From an uncultured Acidimicrobiales bacterium (GTDB lineage: Bacteria; Actinomycetota; Acidimicrobiia; Acidimicrobiales; SZUA-35): DNA of 64,000 bases. Below are positions 27,240 through 36,506 of this stretch, in pieces. Each line of letters opens with the position of its first letter. Within the stretch, counting starts at the first letter, position 1. The notes beneath the pieces were generated by a model. That model searched no databases, was not told the DNA's origin, and saw nothing but the letters and a program-made list of their open reading frames with translations. Both the position numbers and the translations under genes were made by a program. The stretch lies in contig CALAJV010000001.1 in assembly GCA_937922805.1 (NCBI GenBank), positions 34,560 to 98,559 of the forward strand. The letters are read 5' to 3'.

Positions 27240-28826
27240 ATGCAAACTAGGCGGGATACAAAAGAGGCATCGGGAACAGCTCTCAGGACCTCCAGGTTAA
27301 TCGCGGCCAAACACTCCCACGGCAACGAGGACCAAGACCGCACCTTAGATCTCACAAGCCGGTCGGCGAACAAAAAGGCTGTCGGCGACCTTAGCTCCCG
27401 TCTTCGAGAACTAACTTCAGGCCAGAACAAAGTTGCTCTACAGCCTTTCAATGTCGCCGATTTCAAGGCGGGCGCCGAGACGTGGCGGCCCGCAATCACC
27501 CCCGTTCCAGCCGTAGCCGACTTCGAACAAGACAATGACCAATTCGGGATGGATCTACCCGAAAGCTCGCACCAAGAATTCGACTATGGCACCGTTCCGT
27601 CAATCATCGACGATGTAGCTGTCGGCCACGGTCATGAGCGGCAGGGTCTCCCTCACACTGCGGCCTCGTGGGTTCGTCGAGGCGGCAAGGTTGCAGTCGC
27701 AACCGCGTTTTTGACCGGTGTTGCTGGCGCTGCCGCCGCATTGCCTTCAGCAGCTGCTGACTTCGGCCAAAGTGACGCGCCAGCAGATAGCAACGACTCA
27801 CCAACAGCATCGAGCGCCGACAACACTGTGGTTACCGCCCCTCCGCTCGGTATCGGTCGAGACGGACAAACCGGCAGTGCTGGTTCGTCATCTCCAGGTT
27901 CCAAAGTACAACTTCAAACTCAGTCGCCAGTAAGCCGACCACCAGCGGCGACAGCGGGAACCGTAGTGACAGCTCCGAGGCCCGTAACGCCAGCGCCAGT
28001 CAACAGACAAGCAACACCAACACCACAAGCAACACCAGCGCCCGCTCCACAAGCAACTCCAGCTCCAGCTCCAGCTCCAGCTCCAGCGCCCGCCCCAAAG
28101 GCAACACCAGCACCACAAGCAGCGCCAACACCAGCACCAACGCCAACACCAGCACCCGCTACACCAACGCCAAAGGCAACGCCAGCGCCTGTTGCACCAA
28201 CGCCAAAGGCAACGCCAGCGCCTGTTGCACCGAAAGCGACCGCTTCAGAAATTTTCGCTGCTGAGCTGCAAGTTAAGATCTCGAAAGTTGTCGCTGAGGA
28301 CGCTGCGGCTAGGGCTCAGCAAGCACTGTCCATAGCTCGGAACGTATCGGCTGAAGCTACTGAGAAAGCATCAGCGGTGAAGGCTAACCCAAGCGCAGCG
28401 GCTGAGGCCGAAGCGTCAACGGCAATCATGGAAGCGAACGAGGCTGCCACCGTAGCCCAGGCCGCCCACTACGACGCCGAAACGAAAATTCGGGCGTACG
28501 AAATCGCCAAGACCGCCTTAGCGGCCTTAAATCAAACGACTGTTCCCGTGGTCTTGCCAGCCAACCCGACCACGGCCGACGTAGCCATTGCAAACGCTCG
28601 GGCCGCAATTGAGACGTCGACTGCAACGGCAGCGGCGGCCAGAGTCGCAGCGCTAGACGCTAACGCAAAAATTCAAGCGGCCAGAGCGGAACCAACAAAT
28701 GCTGAACTGGCCCAAGCGGCGGCAACGGCGAGTTTGTTTGCCGAAGATAAAGCACGAATCGCCAGCGCCGCTGAGGTTCGAGCTGAAGAGGCCGTCGGCA
28801 CGGCCCGAAAGCTAACTACAGCCTGA
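27240..28826 (+). CDS. Exported Pro/Ala-rich coiled-coil protein of the WxRRG family
   Basis: 528 residues. Not recognised as a known enzyme. About 140 hydrophilic residues precede the export segment [10 protein letters not shown] and the hydrophobic stretch to about 173, an unusually long cytoplasmic N-terminus for a signal sequence. A linker of AP, TP and KATPAP repeats (about 235-335) looks like a cell-wall-spanning spacer. Residues about 335-525 are Ala/Glu/Lys-rich helices with two heptad-rich segments ([34 protein letters not shown]), probably a coiled coil. No LPxTG motif. The shared export segment and leader link it to the genes at 10302, 12890, 40383 and 53649. Likely a surface structural protein; this is inference. 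Confidence 0.7.
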   Translation: MQTRRDTKEASGTALRTSRLIAAKHSHGNEDQDRTLDLTSRSANKKAVGDLSSRLRELTSGQNKVALQPFNVADFKAGAETWRPAITPVPAVADFEQDNDQFGMDLPESSHQEFDYGTVPSIIDDVAVGHGHERQGLPHTAASWVRRGGKVAVATAFLTGVAGAAAALPSAAADFGQSDAPADSNDSPTASSADNTVVTAPPLGIGRDGQTGSAGSSSPGSKVQLQTQSPVSRPPAATAGTVVTAPRPVTPAPVNRQATPTPQATPAPAPQATPAPAPAPAPAPAPKATPAPQAAPTPAPTPTPAPATPTPKATPAPVAPTPKATPAPVAPKATASEIFAAELQVKISKVVAEDAAARAQQALSIARNVSAEATEKASAVKANPSAAAEAEASTAIMEANEAATVAQAAHYDAETKIRAYEIAKTALAALNQTTVPVVLPANPTTADVAIANARAAIETSTATAAAARVAALDANAKIQAARAEPTNAELAQAAATASLFAEDKARIASAAEVRAEEAVGTARKLTTA

Positions 28827-28925
28827 GTTTGGTTGCGCCAGTGATTCGAATTGTGTATCACCGGGGCTACAAAGCAAATTTGGCGATGGAGCAAGGCGGC
28901 CAGCGCGGCGGTTAGCCAACCAAAC
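28827..28925. repeat. Large inverted repeat after stop codon
   Basis: GTTTGGTTG directly after the stop at 28826 is exactly complementary to CAACCAAAC at 28917-28925, enclosing about 80 bases. It lies between convergent genes and could be part of a termination structure, though no T-run follows. Confidence 0.4.
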
Positions 28926-28969
28926 CTGCTCGAGTCAGTGAGTCTTGCAAGTAACTCAGGGGGAGCATC

Positions 28970-30592
28970 TCACCGGAACCGCAGCAAGCCTGGTTGATAG
29001 TTGTCGGGCGCCTTGTAGCCCATCAGGTTAAGCATGGTGGCGGCGACATGGCTTAGTCCGGCGTGGTCTGGTGGATCGAGAACGTACTCTTGTTCATACC
29101 CCGGGTCGTAGACCGCGAACGGAACCGGGCTAAGAGTATGCGACGTTTTCGGACTCCTCACACCATCTTTTTCGGTGTACATGATGTCGGCGTTACCGTG
29201 ATCGGCGGTGTAGATAAGAACACCGTCCACCTCCTCGATTACCTTCATTAACCGAGCAACACACTCTTCAACAACTTCCATCGCTTCGATGGTTGCTTCC
29301 AAATCTCCAGTGTGACCAACCATGTCACCATTCGGAAAGTTGATCCGACCGTAGCGGTAGCGACCAGACCGAAGCAGTTTGATCGTCTCTTCGGTTATCT
29401 CCCGAAGCTTCATGCTCGGTGTTTTGTTGAACTCCACGTTGTCGGACGGGATCTCGACATACGTTTCTAGTTCCTCGTCGATATATCCCGACCGGTTACC
29501 ATTCCAAAAGTATGTGACATGGCCAAACTTCTGCGTTTCACTTACCGCAAACCCGGCCTTGCCGGCGGCGCACAAATACTCACCGATCGTTGAGTCAATG
29601 GCAGGCGGGGCCACGAGGTACTGCGTTGGCACCATAAGGTCGCCGTCGTACTGAAGCAAGCCAGCGTAGAAAACATCTGGATGCTGACCTCGGTCGAAAA
29701 CGGTAAAGTCAGCATCTTCATAGGCCTGAGAAATTTCAATCGCTCTATCGCCACGGAAGTTAAATAGTAGGACGGCATCGCCATCGACCATCGGACCGAC
29801 CGGAGCGTCCGAATCGTCAACCACCACAAAAGCGTCAAGATACTGGTCACCAGCGTCCGACTCGGCATACATCGTTTCTACGGCCAAAGCGGCCGAGGGG
29901 AAGTGTCGAGCTAGGCCGTGAGTGTGGCACTCATATCCGCGCTTGACCATTTCCCAGTCTGCTTGATAACGATCCATGGTAATTGTCATCCGACCACCGC
30001 CAGAAGCAATCCGATAGTCATTGCCATCTTGAGCGTTAATCTCGGCCAAGACCGCTTCGGTTTGTTCGATGTAGGTCATAGCCGAGCGGGCACCGACGTC
30101 TCGGCCGTCGAGGAGAATATGAACTCGCGCTCGACGTACACCTTGGGATGCGGCCTGAGTTAGCAACGTATAGAGATGGTCGGTGTGGGAATGGACGTTG
30201 CCGTCGCTGTGTAGGCCTAGCAGGTGAAGCGTTCCAGACTGACCTCGTTCGATAGCTGTTTGCCATACGTCGCTGGTAAAGATGCTTCCGTCGGCCAGAG
30301 CCTGATTCACTAATTTGGCCCCTTGAGCAAAAATTCGGCCAGCGCCCAAGGCATTGTGGCCAACTTCTGAGTTACCCATGTCATCGTCGCTCGGCAATCC
30401 AACGGCTACCCCATGCGCTAACAGCTCGGTGTAGAGAGGGGAGGCGGCCAAAGCGTCAAGGGTCGGGGTGTGGGCCCGATGAACAGCGTTGCTGTCCGCC
30501 GGATCGGCCACGCCAACGCCATCAGCGATTACTACCAGTACCGGCCCGGTTCGGGGCGCAAACGATGGGTGAGGGTCAAGCTCAAGTGCCAT
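28970..30592 (-). CDS. gpmI: 2,3-bisphosphoglycerate-independent phosphoglycerate mutase
   Basis: 540 residues, normal for the family (about 510-550). It interconverts 3- and 2-phosphoglycerate in glycolysis through a phosphoserine intermediate and two Mn ions. The N-terminal motif VLVVIADGVGV carries the first metal Asp. DDDMGNSEVGHNALGAGR holds the nucleophilic serine. GRDVGARSA, FNFRGDRAIE and YTADHGNAD complete the active site of this alkaline-phosphatase-like enzyme. The ATG at 30592 was preferred to the GTG at 30610. It is a single gene with convergent and divergent neighbours. Most actinobacteria use the cofactor-dependent Gpm instead or in addition. Confidence 0.95.
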   Translation of the reverse strand: MALELDPHPSFAPRTGPVLVVIADGVGVADPADSNAVHRAHTPTLDALAASPLYTELLAHGVAVGLPSDDDMGNSEVGHNALGAGRIFAQGAKLVNQALADGSIFTSDVWQTAIERGQSGTLHLLGLHSDGNVHSHTDHLYTLLTQAASQGVRRARVHILLDGRDVGARSAMTYIEQTEAVLAEINAQDGNDYRIASGGGRMTITMDRYQADWEMVKRGYECHTHGLARHFPSAALAVETMYAESDAGDQYLDAFVVVDDSDAPVGPMVDGDAVLLFNFRGDRAIEISQAYEDADFTVFDRGQHPDVFYAGLLQYDGDLMVPTQYLVAPPAIDSTIGEYLCAAGKAGFAVSETQKFGHVTYFWNGNRSGYIDEELETYVEIPSDNVEFNKTPSMKLREITEETIKLLRSGRYRYGRINFPNGDMVGHTGDLEATIEAMEVVEECVARLMKVIEEVDGVLIYTADHGNADIMYTEKDGVRSPKTSHTLSPVPFAVYDPGYEQEYVLDPPDHAGLSHVAATMLNLMGYKAPDNYQPGLLRFR

Positions 30593-30698
30593 GACATCGA
30601 GTCTATTCACAATAGGCCTAAGGCCCTAGCGTGGCTTGAGGTATTGCGGTGCCTTTACCCTCGCTGGATCTGGAGGCACTTTGTACTCTTTCAAAGTA

Positions 30699-31652
30699 AT
30701 GGATGTGAACTTCGAGGCCGGAAGCGGTGAATGCCCACCCGACTGCGGATCGGGCCGGCCCGGAGGCGAGATCAGCTACGGTGATCACATCGAACGTCGT
30801 CGACCACCGTTGGCCCGCTCGGCTTATGTCGGAATTCTGGCCATAGTATTCAGCTTTACTTCCGCCGTGACGCTTAGCGCTAGCGAAGCTGATTATGAGT
30901 CGATGGCGGGAATAGCCAAGCCAGTAGCCAGCTTGAATGCTTGTGACGTAACCGGTTTGATCGAAGGCCCATCTATCACGTCCGACGATTCTCTTGCCCC
31001 TGACGAACGATTCTCCGGTTCAAGCAAGATCCAACCCCAAATATCAGAGCCCCAGCTCTTGGAACGACCGTCATCTGCTTCTACTAAGCCTGATTTAGTC
31101 CACGCTGACGGTTCGCCGATACCGGCGCTCGTACCGGAAAAGTTGACCCAAGCAGAGGCTAATCAGTGGGGGCAGGCGGCTCTTGGGCTGATCTCATACC
31201 CTTGGACCGAGCGGCTTCCTGGCTGGGAGATCACCTTTCATCCTCCAAAAGATGGGCTCTACGGGCTGACGTTAGTCAGCGAGAAACGGATCGAAATATA
31301 CCTTCGTGAAGGAGAATCACAGCTCCTGTTCGCTCACGTAATTGCCCACGAAATCGGGCATGCGGTAGATGTGACCCACAACGATGGCCCGGACCGTAGG
31401 GTTTGGTCCGATGCCCGAGAGATTGAGTCGGCACCGTGGTGGCCTGGTGATGGTGCCACCGATTTCTCGACTGGCGCCGGTGACTTTGCGGAAGCATTCG
31501 CGGCCTGGCAAGTGGGATCAGAACACTTTCGAAGCAAAATTGCTGACCCACCAACGTCAGCTCAAATTGAGATTCTCCAGGTTTTGTCCGCCGGGCATGC
31601 CGAAGAGCAGACATTTACCGACGTTTCCTCAGAGCTAGATCCCGGTTGTTAG
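30699..31652 (+). CDS. Exported protein with HExxH metallopeptidase-like domain
   Basis: 317 residues from the ATG at 30699. A basic, RRR-containing N-terminus (about 35-45) precedes one hydrophobic segment (LARSAYVGILAIVFSFTSAVTLSA), a signal sequence or membrane anchor. About 150-300 is a compact domain with VIAHEIGHAVD, where His217, Glu218 and His221 match a zincin active site. The third ligand may be Asp or His in VTHNDGPD or a Glu/Asp downstream. GDFAEAFAAW near residue 265 resembles the helix with a third acidic ligand in small secreted zincins. The family is not recognised precisely. Convergent with glnB. Confidence 0.7.
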   Translation: MDVNFEAGSGECPPDCGSGRPGGEISYGDHIERRRPPLARSAYVGILAIVFSFTSAVTLSASEADYESMAGIAKPVASLNACDVTGLIEGPSITSDDSLAPDERFSGSSKIQPQISEPQLLERPSSASTKPDLVHADGSPIPALVPEKLTQAEANQWGQAALGLISYPWTERLPGWEITFHPPKDGLYGLTLVSEKRIEIYLREGESQLLFAHVIAHEIGHAVDVTHNDGPDRRVWSDAREIESAPWWPGDGATDFSTGAGDFAEAFAAWQVGSEHFRSKIADPPTSAQIEILQVLSAGHAEEQTFTDVSSELDPGC

Positions 31653-31667
31653 GTGCTGGTCTACCGG

Positions 31668-32015
<348 letters not shown>

Positions 32016-32066
32016 CTAGCTGGTTAGACCCGCGAGTGAAAACAAAACTGGCCTGACGCAACTTGC

Positions 32067-32744
32067 TTGCAGCCCCCAGAGACCTTCTACCTGACAGATT
32101 CGGGCTACATTCTACTTGTGGAGCGACCGCCAGCGAAGGTTATTGTCAACAGCAAGTACGACTGGGTGCGGATACTTGGGATCATCGCCATCTGTCTGCT
32201 GTTGTTCTCGGTGCTGATCATACGCAACGTGGCATGGGCCATCATCGTAGTGATTCTCGTAGGCGCTGGTTTTGTTGCGCTTCGAGACCGGTTCATTGAG
32301 CCCCTGTTTTGGGAGAGGCCAGAGGTCCATTTCTACTCATGGCCCCTCACTCTCGGCAGCCAGACCAGCGTCGACTACGTTCGGAGGCGCCGGCGCGGCT
32401 CCGCCTCCGAAGGCCCAGTTGAGGGTTGGGTGGCAGTGACCTGTACAGAAGAAGCCACCTACTCAATTGGCACCAATACTTACACCGACAAAGCCACGGC
32501 CTTCGTCGACCGGTTTGACGTCCACGGACAAAAGACCTCGGACGAGGTTCGGATTCCGCTGGTCGTTTCTATTCCCGTCCATGCTGGCGCCCCCACCATG
32601 AGTAAGCCGAACAACGAAATTAGGTGGGATCTCGCCACCCGATTGAGTGGGGTAACTAGTCGAAACAGCGATGCTTCTTTCCGATTGTCGGTGGCCGCGG
32701 TGTTGACCGACCAAGCTGATCGTGCCGGAGGTTCTTCGATATGA
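32067..32744 (+). CDS. Uncharacterised membrane protein, first gene of a three-gene operon
   Basis: 225 residues. Not recognised. Two adjacent hydrophobic helices (about 33-52 and 53-70) near the N-terminus are followed by a soluble, beta-rich domain of about 150 residues with strongly alternating hydrophobic residues (VEGWVAVTC, RIPLVVSIPV). The TTG at 32067 is uncertain. A GTG at 32118 with TACATT six bases before it would fit a leaderless start and still keep both helices. Its stop overlaps the ATG of the next gene (ATGA), so they are co-translated. The beta domain ends with a 'VVSIPVHAG...RWDLATRLSG' layout like the neighbouring arrestin-like protein, suggesting related sandwich folds. 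Function unknown. Confidence 0.65.
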   Translation: MQPPETFYLTDSGYILLVERPPAKVIVNSKYDWVRILGIIAICLLLFSVLIIRNVAWAIIVVILVGAGFVALRDRFIEPLFWERPEVHFYSWPLTLGSQTSVDYVRRRRRGSASEGPVEGWVAVTCTEEATYSIGTNTYTDKATAFVDRFDVHGQKTSDEVRIPLVVSIPVHAGAPTMSKPNNEIRWDLATRLSGVTSRNSDASFRLSVAAVLTDQADRAGGSSI

Positions 32745-33343
32745 AAACCGATCCCAATCTCGATATTGAAATCGACAACGACGTAGTCGAGGTTGGAGCG
32801 ACAGTTTCCGGGCGCATTCAAAGATGGCCATCTGACGGTGACGATAATTCTAAGAAGATCGGCAAAATCCAGGCGGTTCGAGTAAAAGTTTCCTGGCGTA
32901 CCGAAGGGCGGGGAGATCGAGCCCGGGCGACAGTTGGTGAAATCACAATTCCAGCTGCTGAGTTCGGACAAGCCAGCGGCTCTTTCTCCGTACCGATTCC
33001 TCCTAATTCCCCGATCTCCTACGACGGGAGCCTTATCCGAGTGATCTGGGAGCTCGAAGCTCGAACCGATCGCAAACTAGCCCGTGATCCCAAAAACTCG
33101 TACCGGCTTCTGGTAGTGCCCCGCAACGGCCTCGGGAGGTACAAGCGACCTCACCCTCTTCCCAAAGCTGGCTACACGCCTGGCGGGAGACTCGACGAAG
33201 ACGACGACACTAGCCCGTTTGACAGCAACCCTATTCATGACATGAGCGATCAACCCATCGACGGGAGACCCAAACGACCCGACACCGACAACGACATTGA
33301 CGATCTGTTCACCGACCGACCGGATTACCTCGACGACCCCTGA
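32741..33343 (+). CDS. Uncharacterised arrestin/SpoOM-like beta-sandwich protein
   Basis: 200 residues. The first 130 residues look like one or two Ig-like beta sheets: DVVEVGATVSGRI, then AVRVKVSWRTEG, FSVPIPPNSPISYDGSLIRVIWELEAR. The last phrase is the layout seen in SpoOM and arrestin-like proteins (P-x-x-x-P-x-S-Y-x-G...W-x-x-x-A). A Pro/Asp-rich tail ends the protein. No signal peptide or membrane segment. It sits between the membrane protein and the P-loop ATPase with a 4-base overlap upstream and a 4-bp gap downstream. The fold call is a judgement from pattern only. Confidence 0.65.
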   Translation: MKTDPNLDIEIDNDVVEVGATVSGRIQRWPSDGDDNSKKIGKIQAVRVKVSWRTEGRGDRARATVGEITIPAAEFGQASGSFSVPIPPNSPISYDGSLIRVIWELEARTDRKLARDPKNSYRLLVVPRNGLGRYKRPHPLPKAGYTPGGRLDEDDDTSPFDSNPIHDMSDQPIDGRPKRPDTDNDIDDLFTDRPDYLDDP

Positions 33344-33347
33344 TCTG

Positions 33348-33980
33348 ATGACTAGTTTCTTTGATCGATACGAGGAGTTAGGACTACGCCGCAACCCGTT
33401 CGCTGCTTGGCAGCTTGGCGATCCCCTCCCGGACACCTTTATTGACCGAGGCCTTCCAGCTCCACCTCCGGCCGGTTCAAAGACGTTGGTTCAGGTGATT
33501 GGCGAAAGCGGTTTCGGAAAAACAAGCCATATTCAGCATTGGCGAAAAAACAATTGCGGCCCCTATCACTACATACCTCGGCGACCCTTGTCGGCTCGCC
33601 GGGTCGAAGCTCCGCTGGGTGATCTGGTCTACGGCGACGAGATAGATCGGATGCCGCGACTGCTACGGCGAAATTGGTTTCGCCGATTGGCGGATCAGAA
33701 TTCGACGCTCGTGATCGGCACTCACGCCGACCTGTCTCGCCTCGGACGGCGAGCTGGGTTCGACGTTATCACTCATTGGCTACGTCCGATCGGCGCAGAA
33801 GATCTGGCCAAGATGATCGAAGCCCGACTCATGGGCGAGAGCATTAGGCCTGATTCATTTCGATTTACTACCGCCGAACTCGACAATGTGTTGAACCAGT
33901 CGCAGGGAATTCCTGGTCGGGCCGACATTATCTGTCACAAGATTCTGGCTGAACGAGCCCTCGGTTTATCCCGAACCTGA
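33348..33980 (+). CDS. Small P-loop ATPase, third gene of the unknown operon
   Basis: 210 residues. The nucleotide-binding motif GESGFGKT lies at about 47-54 and a Walker B-like stretch DLVYGDEIDRM at about 87-97. TLVIGTHADLSRLG (about 116-129) is a sensor-1-like strand. The opening 'FFDRYEELGLRRNPF' is like ExeA/TniB-type AAA proteins, which often begin with a YxxxxGLxxNPF motif. The protein lacks a recognisable C-terminal lid of full size. The ATG at 33348 was chosen because it follows the previous stop directly. It probably powers or regulates the two beta-rich partners. The system has no name known to me. Confidence 0.72.
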   Translation: MTSFFDRYEELGLRRNPFAAWQLGDPLPDTFIDRGLPAPPPAGSKTLVQVIGESGFGKTSHIQHWRKNNCGPYHYIPRRPLSARRVEAPLGDLVYGDEIDRMPRLLRRNWFRRLADQNSTLVIGTHADLSRLGRRAGFDVITHWLRPIGAEDLAKMIEARLMGESIRPDSFRFTTAELDNVLNQSQGIPGRADIICHKILAERALGLSRT

Positions 33981-33983
33981 GGT

Positions 33984-34775
33984 TTAGGTGCGAGCCGAGA
34001 TGATGGTCATTCCCATCTCCGTCGTTACTTCCGGTTTCCGGTAGGACGCCGCAGCTAGCTGCTCGACCACCCAGTCAGAGGTCAGGCGAATCTTTCGATA
34101 GCTTGAGATGTTCTGGACAAACCCGCCATCAACCTTGGTGTGCACCACGTCGTGGACGCGTACTGTCTGTTCATCGACCTCTTCGATGAAGCAGGTGAAG
34201 ATTCGATCATCGTCACTACGGACAGGCAGGAAACGGTTATCGCCAACCAACGGTTGCGAACCATCCCGAAAACCCAAAATGATGCGACCGTCTGCCGGTT
34301 GGCAACGATTTAGATCATCGATCAGCGTGGCGACATGTTGGTGAGATTCCAAGTGCGAGAGGGTATCTCCCATGCAAACAACCAGCTCGGCCGGCTCCAG
34401 CCGGTTCTTAGCGAACTGACAAATGTCGGCGACGACGGTACGAATCGATCCCGTGTCGGGTGATGCCGATTCTGGCTTAGCTTCCTCATCGAGATGATCT
34501 TCAAGTTGAGTTAGCATCGCGGCCGACGCATCGACAGCGGTAACGGTAAACCCTAATTCAGCTAGCGGGATAGCCTGATACCCCGTCCCCGCTCCAAGAT
34601 CGACGGCGCCGGCGCCGGTGCCGGTGCTAGCAGGCTTAACCACCAAGGCCTTGAACAGCTCGCGGCTTTGTTGCACCCGATCGCCCCAACCGCCCTGCAT
34701 CCAGTCATAGACCTCGGCCAGAAGAGTTTCGTAATGTTGCTGACTGTTGATCGACGGCTCAATGGGGCGAGTCAT
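33984..34775 (-). CDS. Class I SAM-dependent methyltransferase
   Basis: 263 residues. The SAM-binding motif I is VDLGAGTGY at about 58-66, with the acidic end of strand 2 in VTAVDASAAML and motif IV in VVCMGDTLSHL. The C-terminal half has the beta-hairpin pattern of small-molecule methyltransferases (RIILGFRDGSQP). Substrate unknown. AAAGGAGA precedes the ATG. It is the last gene of the operon that begins with the F420-type oxidoreductase at 36506 and includes two putative selenoproteins; the gap to the preceding gene is 17 bp. Confidence 0.85.
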   Translation of the reverse strand: MTRPIEPSINSQQHYETLLAEVYDWMQGGWGDRVQQSRELFKALVVKPASTGTGAGAVDLGAGTGYQAIPLAELGFTVTAVDASAAMLTQLEDHLDEEAKPESASPDTGSIRTVVADICQFAKNRLEPAELVVCMGDTLSHLESHQHVATLIDDLNRCQPADGRIILGFRDGSQPLVGDNRFLPVRSDDDRIFTCFIEEVDEQTVRVHDVVHTKVDGGFVQNISSYRKIRLTSDWVVEQLAAASYRKPEVTTEMGMTIISART

Positions 34776-34792
34776 CGGATTGTCTCCTTTGG

Positions 34793-35419
34793 CTAGCCCT
34801 GTTCGAGCAGGTCGTTGAATACCCGCAGGTATGTCTCAACGTCTTGTGCTCCAGGAATGGCTACCTCGTCGTTAACCACGACTGTCGGAACAGCCGACAC
34901 GCCTCGCTGTGACGCTGCAGTGTGGTCGGTGATTACTTGGGCGTTTAGTTCGTCACGTTGAGCCATGAACTTTTCCTCGAAGTCAGTTGCGTCGATGCCC
35001 GACTCAGCCGCGACTGCCACGATCACCGACTGTTCCGAGATGGTGCGATTCTGTTTGAAGTAGGCCTTGAACATTCGGTCGTGAAAGTCGGCCTCGATCT
35101 CAGCGCCGTAGGTCTGAGCTAGCTTCGAACCAGCCAAGGCTGGCAGACTGTGAGATGGGTGAACGTCATCTGAACCCCAAGGCGAGGTGACCTCAAGTCG
35201 CGAATCGGTTTCGGACATTCGGGACCAGAGTTTCGTGTACTCGATGAACTCCTCACGGGATTTGCCGCCGTGCTCAGTCGGACGGAGCATGAATGCCTTC
35301 CACTCGATCTGAATCTGGTCGCCCAATTCGGCCTTTACGTCGTCGAGGCGCACGGCCGCGACGTAGCACCAAGGTCAAAGAAAGTCGGAGAAAACCGTCA
35401 GCAGCAACGGTGACGTCAC
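34793..35419 (-). CDS. DsbA-family (FrnE-like) oxidoreductase, putative selenoprotein with UPWC site
   Basis: 208 residues if TGA at 35375-35377 is read as selenocysteine. The GTG at 35419 overlaps the stop of the preceding gene (GTGA). The N-terminus reads VTSPLLLTVFSDFL, then TGA, then PWCYVAAVRLDDV. Family members have CPWCYVG here, so residue 15 replaces the attacking Cys of the thioredoxin-fold active site, and Cys18 is the partner. The rest is a normal FrnE/DsbA protein: helical insert at 60-150 and cis-Pro loop AASQRGVSAVPTVVVNDE near residue 180. A hairpin starts ten bases after the TGA. A conventional reading would stop at 14 residues and restart at an internal ATG-less frame, losing the active site. 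Thiol/selenol redox enzyme, cytoplasmic. Alternative: a pseudogene with a nonsense mutation, unlikely because the neighbour shows the same. Confidence 0.8.
35337..35364 (-). promoter_or_regulatory. SECIS-like hairpin after UGA 35375-35377
   Basis: On the coding strand ACGTCG pairs with CGACGT, with an inner GGC-CGTGC-GCC stem-loop. The stem starts ten bases after the UGA and the apical G-containing loop is about 20-25 bases after it. This is the placement expected of a bacterial SECIS for SelB. Found by eye, not folded. Confidence 0.5.
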
Positions 35420-36087
35420 CCGCCAGTCTCCGATTCCTTGTCTGATTGCTTGTCTGATTGCTTGTCTGCAGAGACGGGGCGTTCGCCAAACTCTGGCGAT
35501 TCGGTTCTGGTTCGTTTGAGCTCCCAGAATCCTGGCACTCGGGCAACTTTCATGAACCCGTCCCACAGATCAAGTGCATCTTGGCCTTCGGGCACGCTTG
35601 TGATTACAGGTCCGAACAAAGCGACCCGTTCGCCTGCGTTGTCGTCAAAGGCGATGATTGGTGTGCCAACGTCTTGGCCGGTAAGCGCTAGCCCTTCGTC
35701 CATCCCAGAACGGATTGCGGCATCCCACGAGTCATCGTCGAAAGCTGACGCATGAACTGGGTCAAGACCGGCTGACGTTAGCGCTTGTTCTGCCGAGAAC
35801 TCGTGGTCCTTATCGTGATGGATTCGACTACCGAGTTCCCAGTAAAATCGAAACGCAGCGTCGTTGCCGTCCGCTGCTTGCACCGAAGCGAAAACCCGCA
35901 GGAGCTTATGGGTCTTGAGTAACGGAGCGTAATGCCCAGCGTCTTCGGTTGGCTCGTTCTTGAAGAACAGGCTTATTGGTTTCCACGTAACTTCAAGGTC
36001 TCGCTCTGGTGCTACTGCATCGACGACCCAACGGGCCGTCACCCAACACCACGGTCAAATAGGGTCGATCCAGAAATCGATCTTCAT
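35416..36087 (-). CDS. Mycothiol-dependent nitroreductase-like (Rv2466c family) protein, putative selenoprotein
   Basis: 223 residues if TGA at 36055-36057 is selenocysteine. It starts at the ATG at 36087, which overlaps the upstream TAA (TAATG), and reads MKIDFWIDPI, then TGA, then PWCWVTARWVVDAV. Rv2466c of M. tuberculosis has DPLCPWCWITSRW at this point, so residue 11 stands for the catalytic Cys and Cys14 is retained. The remainder follows the family: FYWELGSRIHHDKD, then LTGQDVGTPIIAFDD (cis-Pro loop), then VALFGPVITSVPEGQ and LWDGFMKVARVPGFWELKR. A short tail with three SDKQ-like repeats ends it. Rv2466c reduces nitro-compounds with mycothiol. An 8-bp hairpin begins 14 bases after the TGA. 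Opening the frame after the TGA would remove the active site, so recoding is the better reading. Confidence 0.83.
36022..36040 (-). promoter_or_regulatory. SECIS-like hairpin after UGA 36055-36057
   Basis: On the coding strand GACGGCCC-GTT-GGGTCGTC forms an 8-bp stem (one G-U pair) with a GUU triloop. The stem begins 14 bases after the UGA, placing the loop about 23 bases downstream, as in bacterial SECIS elements. Found by eye. Confidence 0.55.
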
Positions 36088-36506
36088 TAGTTTCGCTCCA
36101 ATCGGAATACGGGAATCTGTCGGCCGGCTTCAGCTGCGCTCTTGGCGTAGTCGAGGAACTGGGGCAATTCGGCCGCCTGTTGATCGTACAGCCTGGTGCG
36201 CTCTTCGCCTTCGGTCAGCACGGCGGTTGCTTCATACTTCTCGGTTCCAACCTCTACCGTCACCATTGGGTTGGTGACAAGGTTGTGGTACCAGTTTGGG
36301 TGTTCCGGAGCGCCCCCTTTAGACGCGATAACGACCAGATCGTCGCCATCGGTTGTATACACCAATGGCGAGCACAGCTCGCGACCGCTCTTAGCTCCGA
36401 TCATCGTGATAAGAACCATCGGCATGCCTTCAAAGTGTCCGCCAACCTTGCCTTCATTGGCCCGGAACTGCTCGATGACGCCTTTGTTTATCTCTAGCAT
36501 GTCCAT
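36087..36506 (-). CDS. Deazaflavin (F420)-dependent nitroreductase-family protein (DDN type)
   Basis: 139 residues. Members of this actinobacterial split-barrel family reduce substrates with coenzyme F420H2 or protect cells from redox stress. Typical features are the internal NEGKVGGHFEGMPMVLITMIGAKSG start, the SPLVYTTDGDDLVVIASKGG strands, and HPNWYHNLVTNP, in which the HPxWxxNL motif contacts the cofactor. It is the first gene of a compact operon with the two putative selenoproteins and a methyltransferase; its stop overlaps the next start by one base. The context points to nitro/quinone or mycothiol redox metabolism. The exact substrate is unknown. Confidence 0.88.
   Translation of the reverse strand: MDMLEINKGVIEQFRANEGKVGGHFEGMPMVLITMIGAKSGRELCSPLVYTTDGDDLVVIASKGGAPEHPNWYHNLVTNPMVTVEVGTEKYEATAVLTEGEERTRLYDQQAAELPQFLDYAKSAAEAGRQIPVFRLERN

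Noticed and set aside
35375..36057. Reading the two TGA codons as independent nonsense mutations in pseudogenes
   Set aside because: Both lie at the same active-site position in two different genes, with intact frames, coupled starts and downstream hairpins; chance damage at both is improbable.
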